Shown here: one piece after another, positions 27,512 to 36,880 of the stretch
Layout of the letters: every line of letters begins with the position of its first letter
Position numbering within the stretch: the first letter of the stretch is position 1
NCBI RefSeq assembly: GCF_000022565.1
Contig: NC_012483.1
Span: 372,001 to 436,000, forward strand
DNA: 64,000 nucleotides
Source of the DNA: Acidobacterium capsulatum ATCC 51196
GTDB taxonomy: Bacteria; Acidobacteriota; Terriglobia; Terriglobales; Acidobacteriaceae
Reading direction: 5' to 3'
Translations under genes and position numbers: made by a program
Notes under the pieces: generated by a model
What the model saw: only the letters and a program-made list of their open reading frames with translations
Told to the model about the DNA's origin: nothing
Databases searched by the model: none

Positions 27512-28536
27512 TGTGATGTTTCAAGAGGTTGTCCATTCGAAATTTCGCGGAGAAGCTGTTTGTGGCGAACAAGCAGAGTCTTCGGAGAGATCGAATGGAC
27601 ATTCACCAGAATGCTCGTCTAACGCCTTACAGTCGAGAGCAGTTGGCGAGAAAAGTTATTTGTACCGGGTGCACGTTGAAGCTGGCCGCGGCCAGCTTCA
27701 ACGTGAGCGCAAAGACGGCCGGCAAATGGGTGCGCCGGTATCGCGCCGAGGGTTCGGATGGCTTGCGGGACCGCAGCTCGCGTCCGCATCGCAGCCCGCG
27801 GCGCTTGCCGGAGGCGTTGCGGCTGAGTGTGATTGAGCTACGGCGGGGTTACATGCCGGGGTATCAGATCGCCCGGCGCAGCGCTGTGAGCGTGTCTTCG
27901 GTGAGCCGTATTTTGCGGCGCGCGCGGCTGAGCCGATGGCGCGATCTGAACCCGCCTCCGCCGGTGGTTCGCTATGAGCATGCCGCTCCAGGCGACTTGC
28001 TGCATCTGGACATCAAAGGCATGACGCGCTTCGGCGAGGTCTCGCTGCGCGGCGACGGCAGGCTGCGGGGCAAGAAGGAACACCCGGGCTTTTTGGCTCT
28101 GCATGTGGCCGTCGACGATCACTCGCGCATGGTCTTCGCCCAGATGCTGGCCGATCAGAAGGCGGAAACCACGATCGGTTTTCTGCACGCGGCGGTTGAG
28201 TTTTTCGCCAGCCATGGTATCGGCATCCGCGCGCTGCTGACCGACAACGGCAGCAGCTACCGCTCTCGCCAGTTCCGTCAGGCTTGCCAGCAGATGGCCA
28301 TCAAACACAGCCGCACTCGGCCCTATACCCCCAGAACCAACGGCAAGGCCGAGCGCTTCATCCAGACAGCCATGCGCGAATGGGCTTACGCCAAACACTG
28401 GACCGACTCCAGCCAGAGAGATCAACACTTGCAGTCCTGGATCCACTACTACAACCACGAAAGACCTCATGGTAGCCTCAACTACAAACCACCCATCAGC
28501 CGATCCCAAGAAGGAACAACCTCTTGACCTTCTACA
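27512..28536 (+). mobile_element. IS481-type insertion sequence
   Basis: The element is about 1,025 bp. Imperfect terminal inverted repeats share TCAAGAGGTTGT near both ends: 27521-27532 on the left, and ACAACCTCTTGA at 28517-28528 on the right. Both ends start 5'-TGT when read inward. One transposase gene fills the interior. No obvious target duplication was seen, which could mean an old insertion or a slightly misplaced boundary. The left end abuts the hairpin repeat at 27479-27508. Confidence 0.75.
27595..28527 (+). CDS. IS481-family DDE transposase
   Basis: This encodes 310 residues from ATG 27595, which follows GGAGAGA; an open frame extends 22 codons further up. The N-terminal helix-turn-helix (TLKLAAASFNVSAKTAGKWVRRYR) is followed by an rve integrase core with the DDE residues in HLDIKGM, LLTDNGSSYRS and NGKAERFIQ. 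It ends HGSLNYKPPISR. It looks intact and fits between the terminal repeats of the element. Confidence 0.92.
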   Translation: MDIHQNARLTPYSREQLARKVICTGCTLKLAAASFNVSAKTAGKWVRRYRAEGSDGLRDRSSRPHRSPRRLPEALRLSVIELRRGYMPGYQIARRSAVSVSSVSRILRRARLSRWRDLNPPPPVVRYEHAAPGDLLHLDIKGMTRFGEVSLRGDGRLRGKKEHPGFLALHVAVDDHSRMVFAQMLADQKAETTIGFLHAAVEFFASHGIGIRALLTDNGSSYRSRQFRQACQQMAIKHSRTRPYTPRTNGKAERFIQTAMREWAYAKHWTDSSQRDQHLQSWIHYYNHERPHGSLNYKPPISRSQEGTTS

Positions 28537-28713
28537 CCCACCCGCCAAAGAAGGAATAGCAGAATTCGACTCGCCCAATCGCCGTGCCCGTCACGGCCAT
28601 GCCGACTCGCGGCTAAAAGAACAACAAAAAAACAACTTGACAACCAGCGCTTTCATACATTAAGTCTCATGCCTGCTGCCCATGCGGACCATGGCGGGCA
28701 TCGCCTTACGATT

Positions 28714-29295
28714 CTATTGAGCCTGACGAAATAGGGCTGGCCAAAAAATGGGGAAGAATATCTTGACCCAGTTCAGCCCAAGCCGTCTCCCTCGACTCAA
28801 CTTTCGCCACAGCATTAAGACTATGGCTGCATAAGCGATGCCCAGCAGAATCCCGACTGCCAGCACTGCGACAAGGAACCCGGGCCATTTCAGAAAATCA
28901 AAATTTGCGAAGTACCACGTATCTCCACGCCTTACAAAGTGAGCCGTGGCTGTAGTATCCAAAGTATTGCCTTCGTGGTCATTGAAGTGAACCCTAACTG
29001 GCACAGAGGCGGTGTCGCCATGGATTACAACTTTTCCTTTGGGAATGAGGCTCAAGTCGTAATTAGGCGTACTCAACCGATGAAGATTACTTTTCCGTTC
29101 CGTTGCGGGCAGACTGGGGTCCAGCATCCGTGCAGGTGCTTCTGCGTGATCGGAAAGCCCTGCAATCAGGGTCCGCACCTGATCGGCTCCAGTTTGAGCT
29201 CTCGCCGTCGGAGGAAACAGAGACGTCGCCATCGTGAGGACACCAACCATTACCATCAGATTCATTGCACTTTTCCGTTGCTGAAATTGGATCAT
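28714..29295 (-). CDS. Exported membrane-anchored protein coupled to the RHS gene; candidate immunity protein
   Basis: This encodes 193 residues. ATG 29295 overlaps the RHS stop as ATGA and has GAGGTG upstream, so translation is probably coupled. The sequence shows a signal peptide (VGVLTMATSLFPPTARA), then a roughly 100-residue soluble domain (VVIHGDTASVPVRVHFND, TATAHFVRRGDTWYFANF) with an NTF2/DUF4440-like look. A transmembrane helix (FLVAVLAVGILLGIAYAAIVLML) and a basic tail follow. Genes directly after RHS tips usually encode cognate immunity proteins; that role is inferred from position alone. Confidence 0.65.
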   Translation of the reverse strand: MIQFQQRKSAMNLMVMVGVLTMATSLFPPTARAQTGADQVRTLIAGLSDHAEAPARMLDPSLPATERKSNLHRLSTPNYDLSLIPKGKVVIHGDTASVPVRVHFNDHEGNTLDTTATAHFVRRGDTWYFANFDFLKWPGFLVAVLAVGILLGIAYAAIVLMLWRKLSRGRRLGLNWVKIFFPIFWPALFRQAQ

Positions 29296-30536
29296 TGGGG
29301 TTGCACCTCAGGCTTCTGAATGGTTGTGGTTGTGGAATTTATATCTCCCTTAACAGAAGCTCCGGCAGTACCCGTAACGCCTCCCCAGCTGACATTGAAG
29401 GTCAGCCCCCCGCCATAGCCAAATACCGCCTCCGCTGAAGCCCCGAACCCGCTGGCTCCCAAATTCGCGGAGGCATCCGCTCCTATTCCTACTGCGCCGC
29501 TCGCACCTCCCGTTATTGTCACGGGACCCAGCGTGATCGTCTCGGATTGACTCGCCCTGAGAACGTCGGCATTCGCGCCGGCGGAGGCACTGATGCCAAC
29601 CCCAGATTTACCCCCCAAGCTGACGCCCACACTCGCGCCAGCATTCGCGGTTACGCTGTTCATCTGAGTAGTCGAGTGCGTTCCTTCATGCAAAGTGGCT
29701 TCCGCAACCGATGCACTCGCCTTCGCGGAGGAGCTTGTGTTTAAACCGTAGGAAGCTGACGCACTCGCCTGTGCGGTTCCCGCTTTGCCGGTCCCAGAAA
29801 TGAAGCCGTTACCTGCACTTCCCTGAGCGCCCGACACGCTTGCCGATGCGCTGGCTGAATGGCTTGAACTCAGCCAATTAATGAGCTTCCGGCAGACATC
29901 GCATTGAGGAAGATGCCCGTCCGCATCGACTCCTCCCAACGGATTGTTCAGCATGTAGCCGTACAGGTTCAGGCTCTGCGGATCGCCGAGCTTGGCGTAG
30001 GGCACGGGCTCGACCTTCGCGGACCAGTCCGGGGACATGAACCTTGCATCATTTTCGGAGTAGTATCTGGCCCCGAAGTAGTCATTGCCACTTTCCTGGT
30101 CGTGCTGTTTGCCGGTGAAGTGCTGTTCGTTGGGCGATTGCGGGGAGTTGGTGCAGTTGAGCCCGTCCCCATAGGGCAGGCTGGCGCAGAGTGATTCGAG
30201 CACGCCTTCATAGTCAGTCGAAGCACGCCGCGTGCCCAGCCAGTCGTTCAGCAGGAAGTGCAGCCCCTGCGCATCGTAGGTGGCGAAGAGCACTCCGTTG
30301 GCGTAGACATTGGTGAAGTTCCACTGCATCACGCCCGTGTCGCTCTTGGTGGTTTCCGTCACCGTCTGGCCAGACTGGTTCAGCACATAATCGGTCTCAT
30401 AAGCCGAGCTCTCAAAGCCGTTCGTCGTCGGATCGCAGCTCCAGGCCGTGATTGGACCCTTGGCCACGCGATTCCCATCCGCGTCGTACACATAGCCCAC
30501 CATCGCGCTGATCCCATCCACGGCAGCACCCTTCAC
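29292..30536 (-). CDS. RHS-repeat protein, 3' fragment with unusual C-terminal tip
   Basis: The frame encodes about 414 residues and lacks the long upstream RHS repeat region: a TAG lies four codons before the first GTG, and murB ends 30 bases away. The RHS core is clear (LNDWLGTRRASTDYEG, FTGKQHDQESGNDYFGARYYSENDARFMSPDW, LNLYGYMLNNPLGGVDADGH, to residue 208). The following 200-residue tip starts QCDVCRKLINWL and is then dominated by Ala, Ser and Gly (SASASASV, ASASYGLN). In polymorphic toxin systems this segment is the toxin. No known nuclease or deaminase motif is visible. It is probably a displaced tip cassette and may be silent. Confidence 0.75.
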   Translation of the reverse strand: MKGAAVDGISAMVGYVYDADGNRVAKGPITAWSCDPTTNGFESSAYETDYVLNQSGQTVTETTKSDTGVMQWNFTNVYANGVLFATYDAQGLHFLLNDWLGTRRASTDYEGVLESLCASLPYGDGLNCTNSPQSPNEQHFTGKQHDQESGNDYFGARYYSENDARFMSPDWSAKVEPVPYAKLGDPQSLNLYGYMLNNPLGGVDADGHLPQCDVCRKLINWLSSSHSASASASVSGAQGSAGNGFISGTGKAGTAQASASASYGLNTSSSAKASASVAEATLHEGTHSTTQMNSVTANAGASVGVSLGGKSGVGISASAGANADVLRASQSETITLGPVTITGGASGAVGIGADASANLGASGFGASAEAVFGYGGGLTFNVSWGGVTGTAGASVKGDINSTTTTIQKPEVQPQ

Positions 30537-30566
30537 CGCGCAGAGCTACAAATCACTCAAGTCAGG

Positions 30567-31586
30567 CTAAGCCACCACCACCGGCTCCATCTCGAGCGTC
30601 ACGCCAAACTTCTTATACACGCCCTGCAAGATCTGCGTCGCCAGCACCAGTACATCCGAAGCCTTGGCCTCGCCGCGATTCACAAGCGCCAGCGTGTGCT
30701 TGCTTGAAATTCCAGCCGGACCCTCGCCAAATCCCTTGGGAAAACCCGCCTGCTCCACTAGCCACGCCGCCGGCAGCTTCACCTGGCCCTCGCCCGCAGG
30801 GTAGCAAGGCACGGGCCCCTCTGACTTCGCCGCAATCCGTTCATACAGCGTGCGCTCAATCACCGGATTCTTGAAGAAGCTCCCAGCGCTCCGGCAATCC
30901 GGCTCGCCCGCAACAATCAACATGCCCTTGCCATGCCGAATCTCTCGCACCGTCTCACTTACCTCTGCAAGCGAGGGCTGCGATCCGGCAGGGAAGCGCC
31001 GCTGCAGATCGGCATACGCCAGGTGCGGCGCTGCATGCGGCCGCAGCGCATAGGCTACTTCTGTCACCACATAACGGCCACGCTGCACCGTATTGAAAAT
31101 GCTCTGCCGGTAGGCAAATCCGCATTCTGTCGCCGTCAGAGTGACAAATTGTTCCAGAGTCGTGTCATACGCGCGCACCGAGACGATCGTCTCGGCGACC
31201 TCCTGTCCGTAAGCGCCCACATTCTGCACCGGCGTCGCGCCTACCGTGCCTGGAATGCCTGCCAGACATTCCACGCCGCCATAGCCCAGGTTCACGGCAT
31301 GGCTCACAAACGCGTCCCAGTTCTCGCCTGCAGCCACATGAAACACATCGCCGTCCTGCCGAATGCCGCGCAAGCCCACGCGCAGCACCAGGCCCGCAAA
31401 GCCTTGGTCGCTCACCAGCAGATTGCTGCCGCCGCCCAGCACAAAAACAGCAAAGCCGCGTTTACCGGCAAAAGCAAACGCGGCGGTTACATCTTCTTCA
31501 GAAGTAGCTTCAGCAAACCAGCGGGCCGGGCCCCCGATGCCAAATGTGGTGTAAGAGGCCAGCGAAACAGACTCAAGAAATTGCAT
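30567..31586 (-). CDS. murB: UDP-N-acetylenolpyruvoylglucosamine reductase
   Basis: This is a 339-residue cytoplasmic FAD enzyme of peptidoglycan synthesis that reduces UDP-GlcNAc-enolpyruvate to UDP-MurNAc with NADPH. Seen: FAD-binding FVLGGGSNLLVSDQGF, GIPGTVGATPVQNVGAYGQEV, FAYRQSIF, and the catalytic Ser in CRSAGSFFKNPV. It is not in a mur cluster here. The neighbouring RHS fragment begins directly after its stop. Confidence 0.96.
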   Translation of the reverse strand: MQFLESVSLASYTTFGIGGPARWFAEATSEEDVTAAFAFAGKRGFAVFVLGGGSNLLVSDQGFAGLVLRVGLRGIRQDGDVFHVAAGENWDAFVSHAVNLGYGGVECLAGIPGTVGATPVQNVGAYGQEVAETIVSVRAYDTTLEQFVTLTATECGFAYRQSIFNTVQRGRYVVTEVAYALRPHAAPHLAYADLQRRFPAGSQPSLAEVSETVREIRHGKGMLIVAGEPDCRSAGSFFKNPVIERTLYERIAAKSEGPVPCYPAGEGQVKLPAAWLVEQAGFPKGFGEGPAGISSKHTLALVNRGEAKASDVLVLATQILQGVYKKFGVTLEMEPVVVA

Positions 31587-31627
31587 GCTGGCAACAGCAT
31601 CTCACGTTTCCGTGAGGATGCTCTGTC

Positions 31628-32401
31628 TCAGGCAGCGGCGATTTTATCCCGATCACTCGACGGTGGCATCTGATCGCGATAACGCACCAGTAGCGGAACC
31701 AGCTTGCGCGCCGCCCAGTAGCGGGGCACATAGCGGCCCGGGCTCGACAGGCAGCGCAGCAGCCATCCAAGACCCATCTTGTCAGCCCACACAGGAATAC
31801 TCACCTGGTCGCCGCTGAGGAACGCGATCGCCGCGCCAATGCAGTGAATGGCCGGCCGGTAGCTCAGGTGGAACTTTAGATACTTGCCCAGCCGCTCTTG
31901 TGTGCCGCCCCCCACCGTCACGACGATGTGCTTCGGCTTCAGCTCTTCCAGTCGCTGCAAAAGGGCTTGGTCATCGATGCTGCCGTGGTACATCGGCGCC
32001 ATGTACACATGCGATTCCGGCACCAGAATGCCCTGCGAGCGCAGCCAGACCAGGTTCCGTGAGGCGCTCTCTTCGCTCGCCATGATCCAGAAGGTGTTGC
32101 CGGGGAAACGCGCCTCCGGCCGCTGAAGCATCTCACGCAGGTATTCGAGGCCTGAGACCCGGCGAATCCGGTCCCGGTGCAGCATGTTCCACACCATGAC
32201 CATCAGCGCGCTGTCCGTGATGACCAGGTCTGCATCGAGCAGGGCCTCGCGATAAGCACTGTGCGTGGGCAGGTCTTTCAGGGCAGGAGCTGCCGGCACA
32301 ACCAGCAGTCCGCCATTTTCCTGCATCTGAGTTACGCTTTGCTCTGCCGATCCCGTATAGAAGCGAATACCGAGAATTTGCCTGTATAGACTGTTCTGCA
32401 T
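31628..32401 (-). CDS. WecG/TagA/CpsF-family glycosyltransferase
   Basis: This is a 257-residue GT26-type enzyme that transfers a sugar to an undecaprenyl-linked acceptor during surface polysaccharide synthesis. Family marks: an acceptor-site region with Asp in LLDADLVITDSALMV, then VSGLEYLREM, and GGGTQERLGKYLKFHL. Its ATG at 32401 follows AGGTGACC. It stands alone, 41 bases upstream of murB, and may share its transcript. Confidence 0.88.
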   Translation of the reverse strand: MQNSLYRQILGIRFYTGSAEQSVTQMQENGGLLVVPAAPALKDLPTHSAYREALLDADLVITDSALMVMVWNMLHRDRIRRVSGLEYLREMLQRPEARFPGNTFWIMASEESASRNLVWLRSQGILVPESHVYMAPMYHGSIDDQALLQRLEELKPKHIVVTVGGGTQERLGKYLKFHLSYRPAIHCIGAAIAFLSGDQVSIPVWADKMGLGWLLRCLSSPGRYVPRYWAARKLVPLLVRYRDQMPPSSDRDKIAAA

Positions 32402-32862
32402 AGGTCACCTAGTTCAAGTAGGGGGCCGATTTTTCTACTGTAAGGCCGGTGATTCAGCGGGCAGGAGATATAAGACAGCTTCAGCTTAGCCGAGATTCGA
32501 TGCGATTGACAATAAAAAAATGTAAATGTTCTAGCCGCTTATCTTGCTGGCGGGGTGAACTTCGAATTGACAGCTCAGATGCACAAGCCACCCACAAAGG
32601 CTGCCCGGCTTGAAATCTTTATTCCTGGCCTCGGACTGCTTCTCAATTGCCGTCTAATTTGTGCAATTTACAGGAACAAATAGCCGGATGGCAAAGAATT
32701 CATCGCCTGAGCTTGGGCGCGGCTATGAATTCCGGTATATTCCCTACGACAGGCAAATTTGTCTAAAGGAATCAAATAGATGTCTCTCCCGGCTAAATTC
32801 GTTCTCGGCCGGGTCTGCAATAAAGGAGCAAAGGTGGGTCCGCTTCCCATCCCCCTTGCAAC
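32402..32862. other. Long A/T-richer intergenic region
   Basis: No protein gene is convincing here. A TTGACA at 32506-32511, followed by an A/T-rich spacer, may be part of a plus-strand promoter, but the -10 at the matching distance (TTCTAG) is poor. The long leader before 32863 contains GGCCGGG-type pairing, but no riboswitch family was recognised. Confidence 0.4.
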
Positions 32863-33249
32863 ATGAAAATCTTCCGTGTCTTGCAACTCGTTGTTCTGCT
32901 GGCAAACTGCGTCTTTGCCGGCTGGGTATTTCACACCTACGGCATGCCGGTACTCAAGCTGCACAGTTGGCCTCTGACCGTTATGCAGACCAAACTCGTT
33001 CTCATCGCGGCGGCATTTCTGCCGGCCTCTTTGCTTTGTCTTTGGGTCCCCGTCAGCGGAGCAGTCGTCCAGTTCGCTCTCGCTTTCATCGGTTCTACAT
33101 TACGGGCCAGCGCCCCTACACCGATGCTCCATCAGATTGCACGTGAAATCATGATGGCTGCCGGAGCCGTCATCATCGTCTCGGTGATTCACTCCATCAC
33201 CGGCATCACGCAAGAGGCCTTCGAAGAGCCAGATCCCGACAAGCACTGA
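32863..33249 (+). CDS. Small integral membrane protein
   Basis: This encodes 128 residues with three to four hydrophobic segments (near 5-25, 43-62, 66-80 and 93-112) and an acidic C-terminus (EEPDPDKH). There are no recognisable motifs. The ribosome site before ATG 32863 is weak, so the start is uncertain. Confidence 0.6.
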   Translation: MKIFRVLQLVVLLANCVFAGWVFHTYGMPVLKLHSWPLTVMQTKLVLIAAAFLPASLLCLWVPVSGAVVQFALAFIGSTLRASAPTPMLHQIAREIMMAAGAVIIVSVIHSITGITQEAFEEPDPDKH

Positions 33250-33290
33250 GGGACCTCCTCGTCTCATGACTGTCCGCCTGCGTGAATCCT

Positions 33291-35123
33291 TCAGGCCTGC
33301 TTCGCTTCCAGCTCTGCCCAGCGCGCATACAGTGCATCCACCGCCTGTTGCGCGCTTTCCATTTGCGTCAGCGTTTCCTGCAGTCGGCCCGCGTCCGTGG
33401 CCACCGAGGCGTCTTCAAGCGCCACTTTGTGCCGCTGCAGTTCGGCCTCCGCCTCCGCAATACGATCTTCAATTCCCGCCCACTCGCGCGCTTCGAGGTA
33501 AGAGAGCTTCTTCTTCGCAGGAGCCGCAACTGAAGCCGCCGCCGCTCCTTGCGCCGATTCACTCCGTGCCGCCGCGGCTCTGGCCTGCTGTTCGGCCTTG
33601 CGCGCGGCCTCCTGCTCGGCCATCCACTGCTCCCACTGCGCATAATCGGCAAAGCTGGCCGCATGGCCCTGTCCATCCAGCCCAATCACCACGCTCGACA
33701 CACGATCCAGCAAATACCGGTCGTGCGTCACCAGCAGCACCGCTCCCGGATACTCCAGCAGACTCTCCTCCAGAATCTCCAGCGTCGGAATATCCAGGTC
33801 ATTCGTCGGCTCGTCCAGAATCAGCAAGTCCGCCGGCTGCAGCATCAGCCGCGCCAGCAGCACGCGTGCCCGCTCGCCGCCCGAGAGCCGCTCTACCGGC
33901 TGATTCAACTGCTCGCCCGTGAATAGAAACCGTGACGCCCACGACGCCACATGAATCACGCGATCCCCATACACCACCGAGTCGCTGTCCGGAGCCAGCG
34001 CCCGCCGCAGTGTCTGCTCGCCGTCGAGCCTCCGGTTCTGTTCAAAATACGTAATTCGCAGCGCATTGGCGCGCGTGATCTTCCCGCGCTCCGCTTCCAG
34101 CTCGCCTGCAATCAGCCGCAGCAGTGTCGTTTTGCCGCTGCCGTTCGGGCCTACAATGCCCACGCGCGCGCCCGCCACAACAGGGAAGTTGAGATTCTCA
34201 AACAGCACCCGCCCATCGGCCGAGTACTGCACGCCCTCCATCTCCACCAGCCGCTTCGTCTGCCGGTCCGTCGCCGTGAAGTCGATGCCAGCGGACGCCG
34301 TCTTCAACCGGCCACTCAAATCCGCCAGCTCGCCAATCAGTTCATTCGCGCGATCGATACGAGCCTTGGCCTTCGTCGCTCGCGCCTTCGGTCCGCGCCG
34401 CAGCCATTCCTTCTCCACGCGCACGCGGTTTTCGAGCGACTCCTGCCGCTTCGTCTCCGCAGCCAGATAAGCTTCCTTTGCTTCCAGAAAGTCCGAATAG
34501 GTGCCCTTCGCGCGCAGCAGTCCTGACGGATAAGCCCGGCTCAGCTCCGCAATCTCCTTGGCAAAATTCTCGAGAAAATAGCGGTCATGGCTGATCGCCA
34601 CCGTTGCAAACTGCGATTGCCGAATCACCTCTTCCAGCCACGCAATCCCCGCCAGGTCCAGATGGTTCGTCGGCTCGTCCAGCAGCAGCAGGTCCGGATT
34701 CTGCACCAGCCCCTGCGCAATCGCCAGCCGCTTCTTCCACCCGCCCGAAAGCGTAACCGCTTCGGTGTCAAAATCCGCAAAGCCCGCCTTGCCCAGGGTC
34801 GCGCGCAGCCGCGTCTCCCATTCATCTTCGGGAGCCTTCGCCCGGCGCAGTGCCGCTTCCACCACCGAGCGCACCGTCTCGCCCGGCCCAAACTGCGACT
34901 CCTGTTCGATGTAGACCATCCGTGCGCCTGAGCGCAGCGTTACCTCGCCGGCATCCGGCTCTATTTCGCCCGCCAGCATGCGCAGCAGCGTGGACTTACC
35001 CGAGCCGTTCGGACCAATCACCCCGACGCGGTCGCCCTCGTTCACCGCGAAAGAAATTTCGCGAAACAGGGGCGTCGCGCCAAAGGCTTTGGTAACAGAT
35101 TGTGCGTTGAGCAGCAGAGCCAA
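33291..35123 (-). CDS. ABC-F ATPase (Uup-like)
   Basis: This is a 610-residue soluble protein with two ABC domains: Walker A GPNGSGKST twice, signatures LSGGWKKRLAI and LSGGERARVLL, Walker B LLLDEPTNHLDL and LILDEPTNDLDI. A linker joins them, and a C-terminal coiled coil follows (about 520-610), as in Uup. ABC-F proteins act on ribosomes in translation or antibiotic protection; Uup also affects DNA stability. It lies 12 bases downstream of a second ABC-F gene and is probably co-transcribed. Confidence 0.92.
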   Translation of the reverse strand: MALLLNAQSVTKAFGATPLFREISFAVNEGDRVGVIGPNGSGKSTLLRMLAGEIEPDAGEVTLRSGARMVYIEQESQFGPGETVRSVVEAALRRAKAPEDEWETRLRATLGKAGFADFDTEAVTLSGGWKKRLAIAQGLVQNPDLLLLDEPTNHLDLAGIAWLEEVIRQSQFATVAISHDRYFLENFAKEIAELSRAYPSGLLRAKGTYSDFLEAKEAYLAAETKRQESLENRVRVEKEWLRRGPKARATKAKARIDRANELIGELADLSGRLKTASAGIDFTATDRQTKRLVEMEGVQYSADGRVLFENLNFPVVAGARVGIVGPNGSGKTTLLRLIAGELEAERGKITRANALRITYFEQNRRLDGEQTLRRALAPDSDSVVYGDRVIHVASWASRFLFTGEQLNQPVERLSGGERARVLLARLMLQPADLLILDEPTNDLDIPTLEILEESLLEYPGAVLLVTHDRYLLDRVSSVVIGLDGQGHAASFADYAQWEQWMAEQEAARKAEQQARAAAARSESAQGAAAASVAAPAKKKLSYLEAREWAGIEDRIAEAEAELQRHKVALEDASVATDAGRLQETLTQMESAQQAVDALYARWAELEAKQA

Positions 35124-35135
35124 AGGCCGGCTCCG

Positions 35136-36743
35136 CTAGCGTGCCGCCGCAACGGCGGACTGGTATTCGCTGTACGGCCCCTTGAAGTCTTCAATCGCGC
35201 CGCCCTCAAAGTGCCAGATGCGCGTGCCCACTTCATCAATCAGGTCGTGGTCATGCGTCACCAGCAGCACCGTGCCTTCATAGCGCTGCAGCGCCACATT
35301 CAGCGCATTGATCGACTCCAGGTCCAGGTGATTCGTCGGCTCGTCCAGAATCAGCACATTCGGCTTCTCCAGCATCAGCTTGCAGAAAAGCAGACGCGCC
35401 GTCTCGCCGCCCGACAGGGCATTGGTCGGCTTCAAACCTTCCTCACCGCGAAACAGCATCTGGCCCAGAATGCCGCGAATATCTTCCTGCGTCGCCTTCG
35501 GATCAAACTGATGCAGCCACTCTGACACCGTCATGCCGTGCGCGATCAGTCCCGTGTGATCCTGCGGAAAATACCCGATCTGCGCCTCGTGGCCCCACTT
35601 GATCGTGCCGCCGTCCAGCACAAATTCCTTGTCCTTCAAATCCGGATCGACCGACAGCAGGCACTTCAGCACGGTCGTCTTGCCCTGCGCATTGCGTCCC
35701 ATCAGGCAGATCTTTTCGCCGCGCATCACCATGCCACTGAAGCCTTCAATCACCACCTGATCGTCATACACCTTGCGCAGTCCTTCAAACTCGATGGTCT
35801 GCTTGCCTGACGGCCGGTTCTGCTCAAAGCGAATGTATGGGCGTTGAATGTTCGACCGCGCCAGCTCGTTTGTCTGCAGCCGTTCCACTTCTTTTCTGCG
35901 GCTCGTCACCTGGCTCGAACGCGTACCAGCGGCAAAGCGCGCAATGAACTCATTCAATTGCGCAATCTTCTTCTCACGCTGGGCATTCTCTGACTCCAGC
36001 CGTGAGCGCACCTGCGACTTGGCCACCACCATATCGTCATAGCCGCCCGTGTAGGTGATGATCGTCTGGTAGTCGATGTCCGCCGTGTGGGTCGTCACGC
36101 TGTTCAAAAAATGGCGGTCGTGCGAAATCGTAATCAGCGTGCCTTCAAACTTCAGCAGAAAATCCTGCAGCCAGTGAATCGAGTCGAGATCCAGGTGGTT
36201 CGTCGGCTCGTCCAGCAGCAGCGCCTGCGGCTTGCCAAACAGCGCCTGCGCCAGCAGCACGCGCACCTTCTGGCCGCCCTGCAACTCGCTCATCTTGCGC
36301 TCGTGCAGCTCGTCCGGAATATCCAGCCCCTGCAGCAGAATCGCCGCATCGCTCTCCGCCGTGTAGCCGTCTTCCTCGCCCACAATGCCTTCCAGCTCGC
36401 CCAGACGCATGCCGTCCGCATCGGTCAGCTCGGCCTTCTCATAAATGCGGTCGCGCTCTTCAAGCGCCGCCCACAGCGGAGCGTTGCCCATAATCACCGT
36501 ATCGATCACGCGATAGGCGTCAAACGCAAACTGGTCCTGGCGCAGCACGCCGAGCTTCTTCGGCCGCACCACATTGCCTTTTTGCGGCTCCAGCTCGCCG
36601 GTCAAAATCTTCATGAACGTCGACTTGCCCGCGCCGTTCGGGCCGGTCAGGCCATAGCGCCGGCCCACGATGAAGGTCACGGTGACGTCTTCAAACAATA
36701 TCTTCGCGCCGTAGCGCATGCTTACGTTGTTCACTGAAATCAT
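35136..36743 (-). CDS. ABC-F ATPase (YbiT-like)
   Basis: This is a 535-residue protein with two ABC domains and no membrane part. Walker A motifs are GPNGAGKST and GRNAQGKTT; signatures LQGGQKVRV and LSGGETARL; both Walker B motifs carry DEPTNHLDL. The linker between domains (KKIAQLNEFIARFAAGTRSSQVTSRRKEVERL) and overall length match the YbiT subgroup that works at the ribosome. The first signature has Gln in place of Ser. It is the first gene of a two-gene ABC-F operon. Confidence 0.92.
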   Translation of the reverse strand: MISVNNVSMRYGAKILFEDVTVTFIVGRRYGLTGPNGAGKSTFMKILTGELEPQKGNVVRPKKLGVLRQDQFAFDAYRVIDTVIMGNAPLWAALEERDRIYEKAELTDADGMRLGELEGIVGEEDGYTAESDAAILLQGLDIPDELHERKMSELQGGQKVRVLLAQALFGKPQALLLDEPTNHLDLDSIHWLQDFLLKFEGTLITISHDRHFLNSVTTHTADIDYQTIITYTGGYDDMVVAKSQVRSRLESENAQREKKIAQLNEFIARFAAGTRSSQVTSRRKEVERLQTNELARSNIQRPYIRFEQNRPSGKQTIEFEGLRKVYDDQVVIEGFSGMVMRGEKICLMGRNAQGKTTVLKCLLSVDPDLKDKEFVLDGGTIKWGHEAQIGYFPQDHTGLIAHGMTVSEWLHQFDPKATQEDIRGILGQMLFRGEEGLKPTNALSGGETARLLFCKLMLEKPNVLILDEPTNHLDLESINALNVALQRYEGTVLLVTHDHDLIDEVGTRIWHFEGGAIEDFKGPYSEYQSAVAAAR

Positions 36744-36880
36744 AGGTCTGCTTCTAGTTTACTGTGCCCACGCGTCCGCGCAGAAATCTACGTGATCTTC
36801 TGATGTGGTTCTCAGTTTTCAGTTATCAGTCCCCAGTTTCAGTCCATGGTTGCCATGGGGCAGTCCGGGGCCATGCAGGT

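Noticed and set aside
27512-28536. Target-site duplication around the IS481 element
   Set aside because: Flanking bases (GGCACC and CCCACC) are not a clear direct repeat.
32661-33146. 161-codon frame overlapping the small membrane protein
   Set aside because: Other frame gives a coherent membrane protein; this one is low-complexity.
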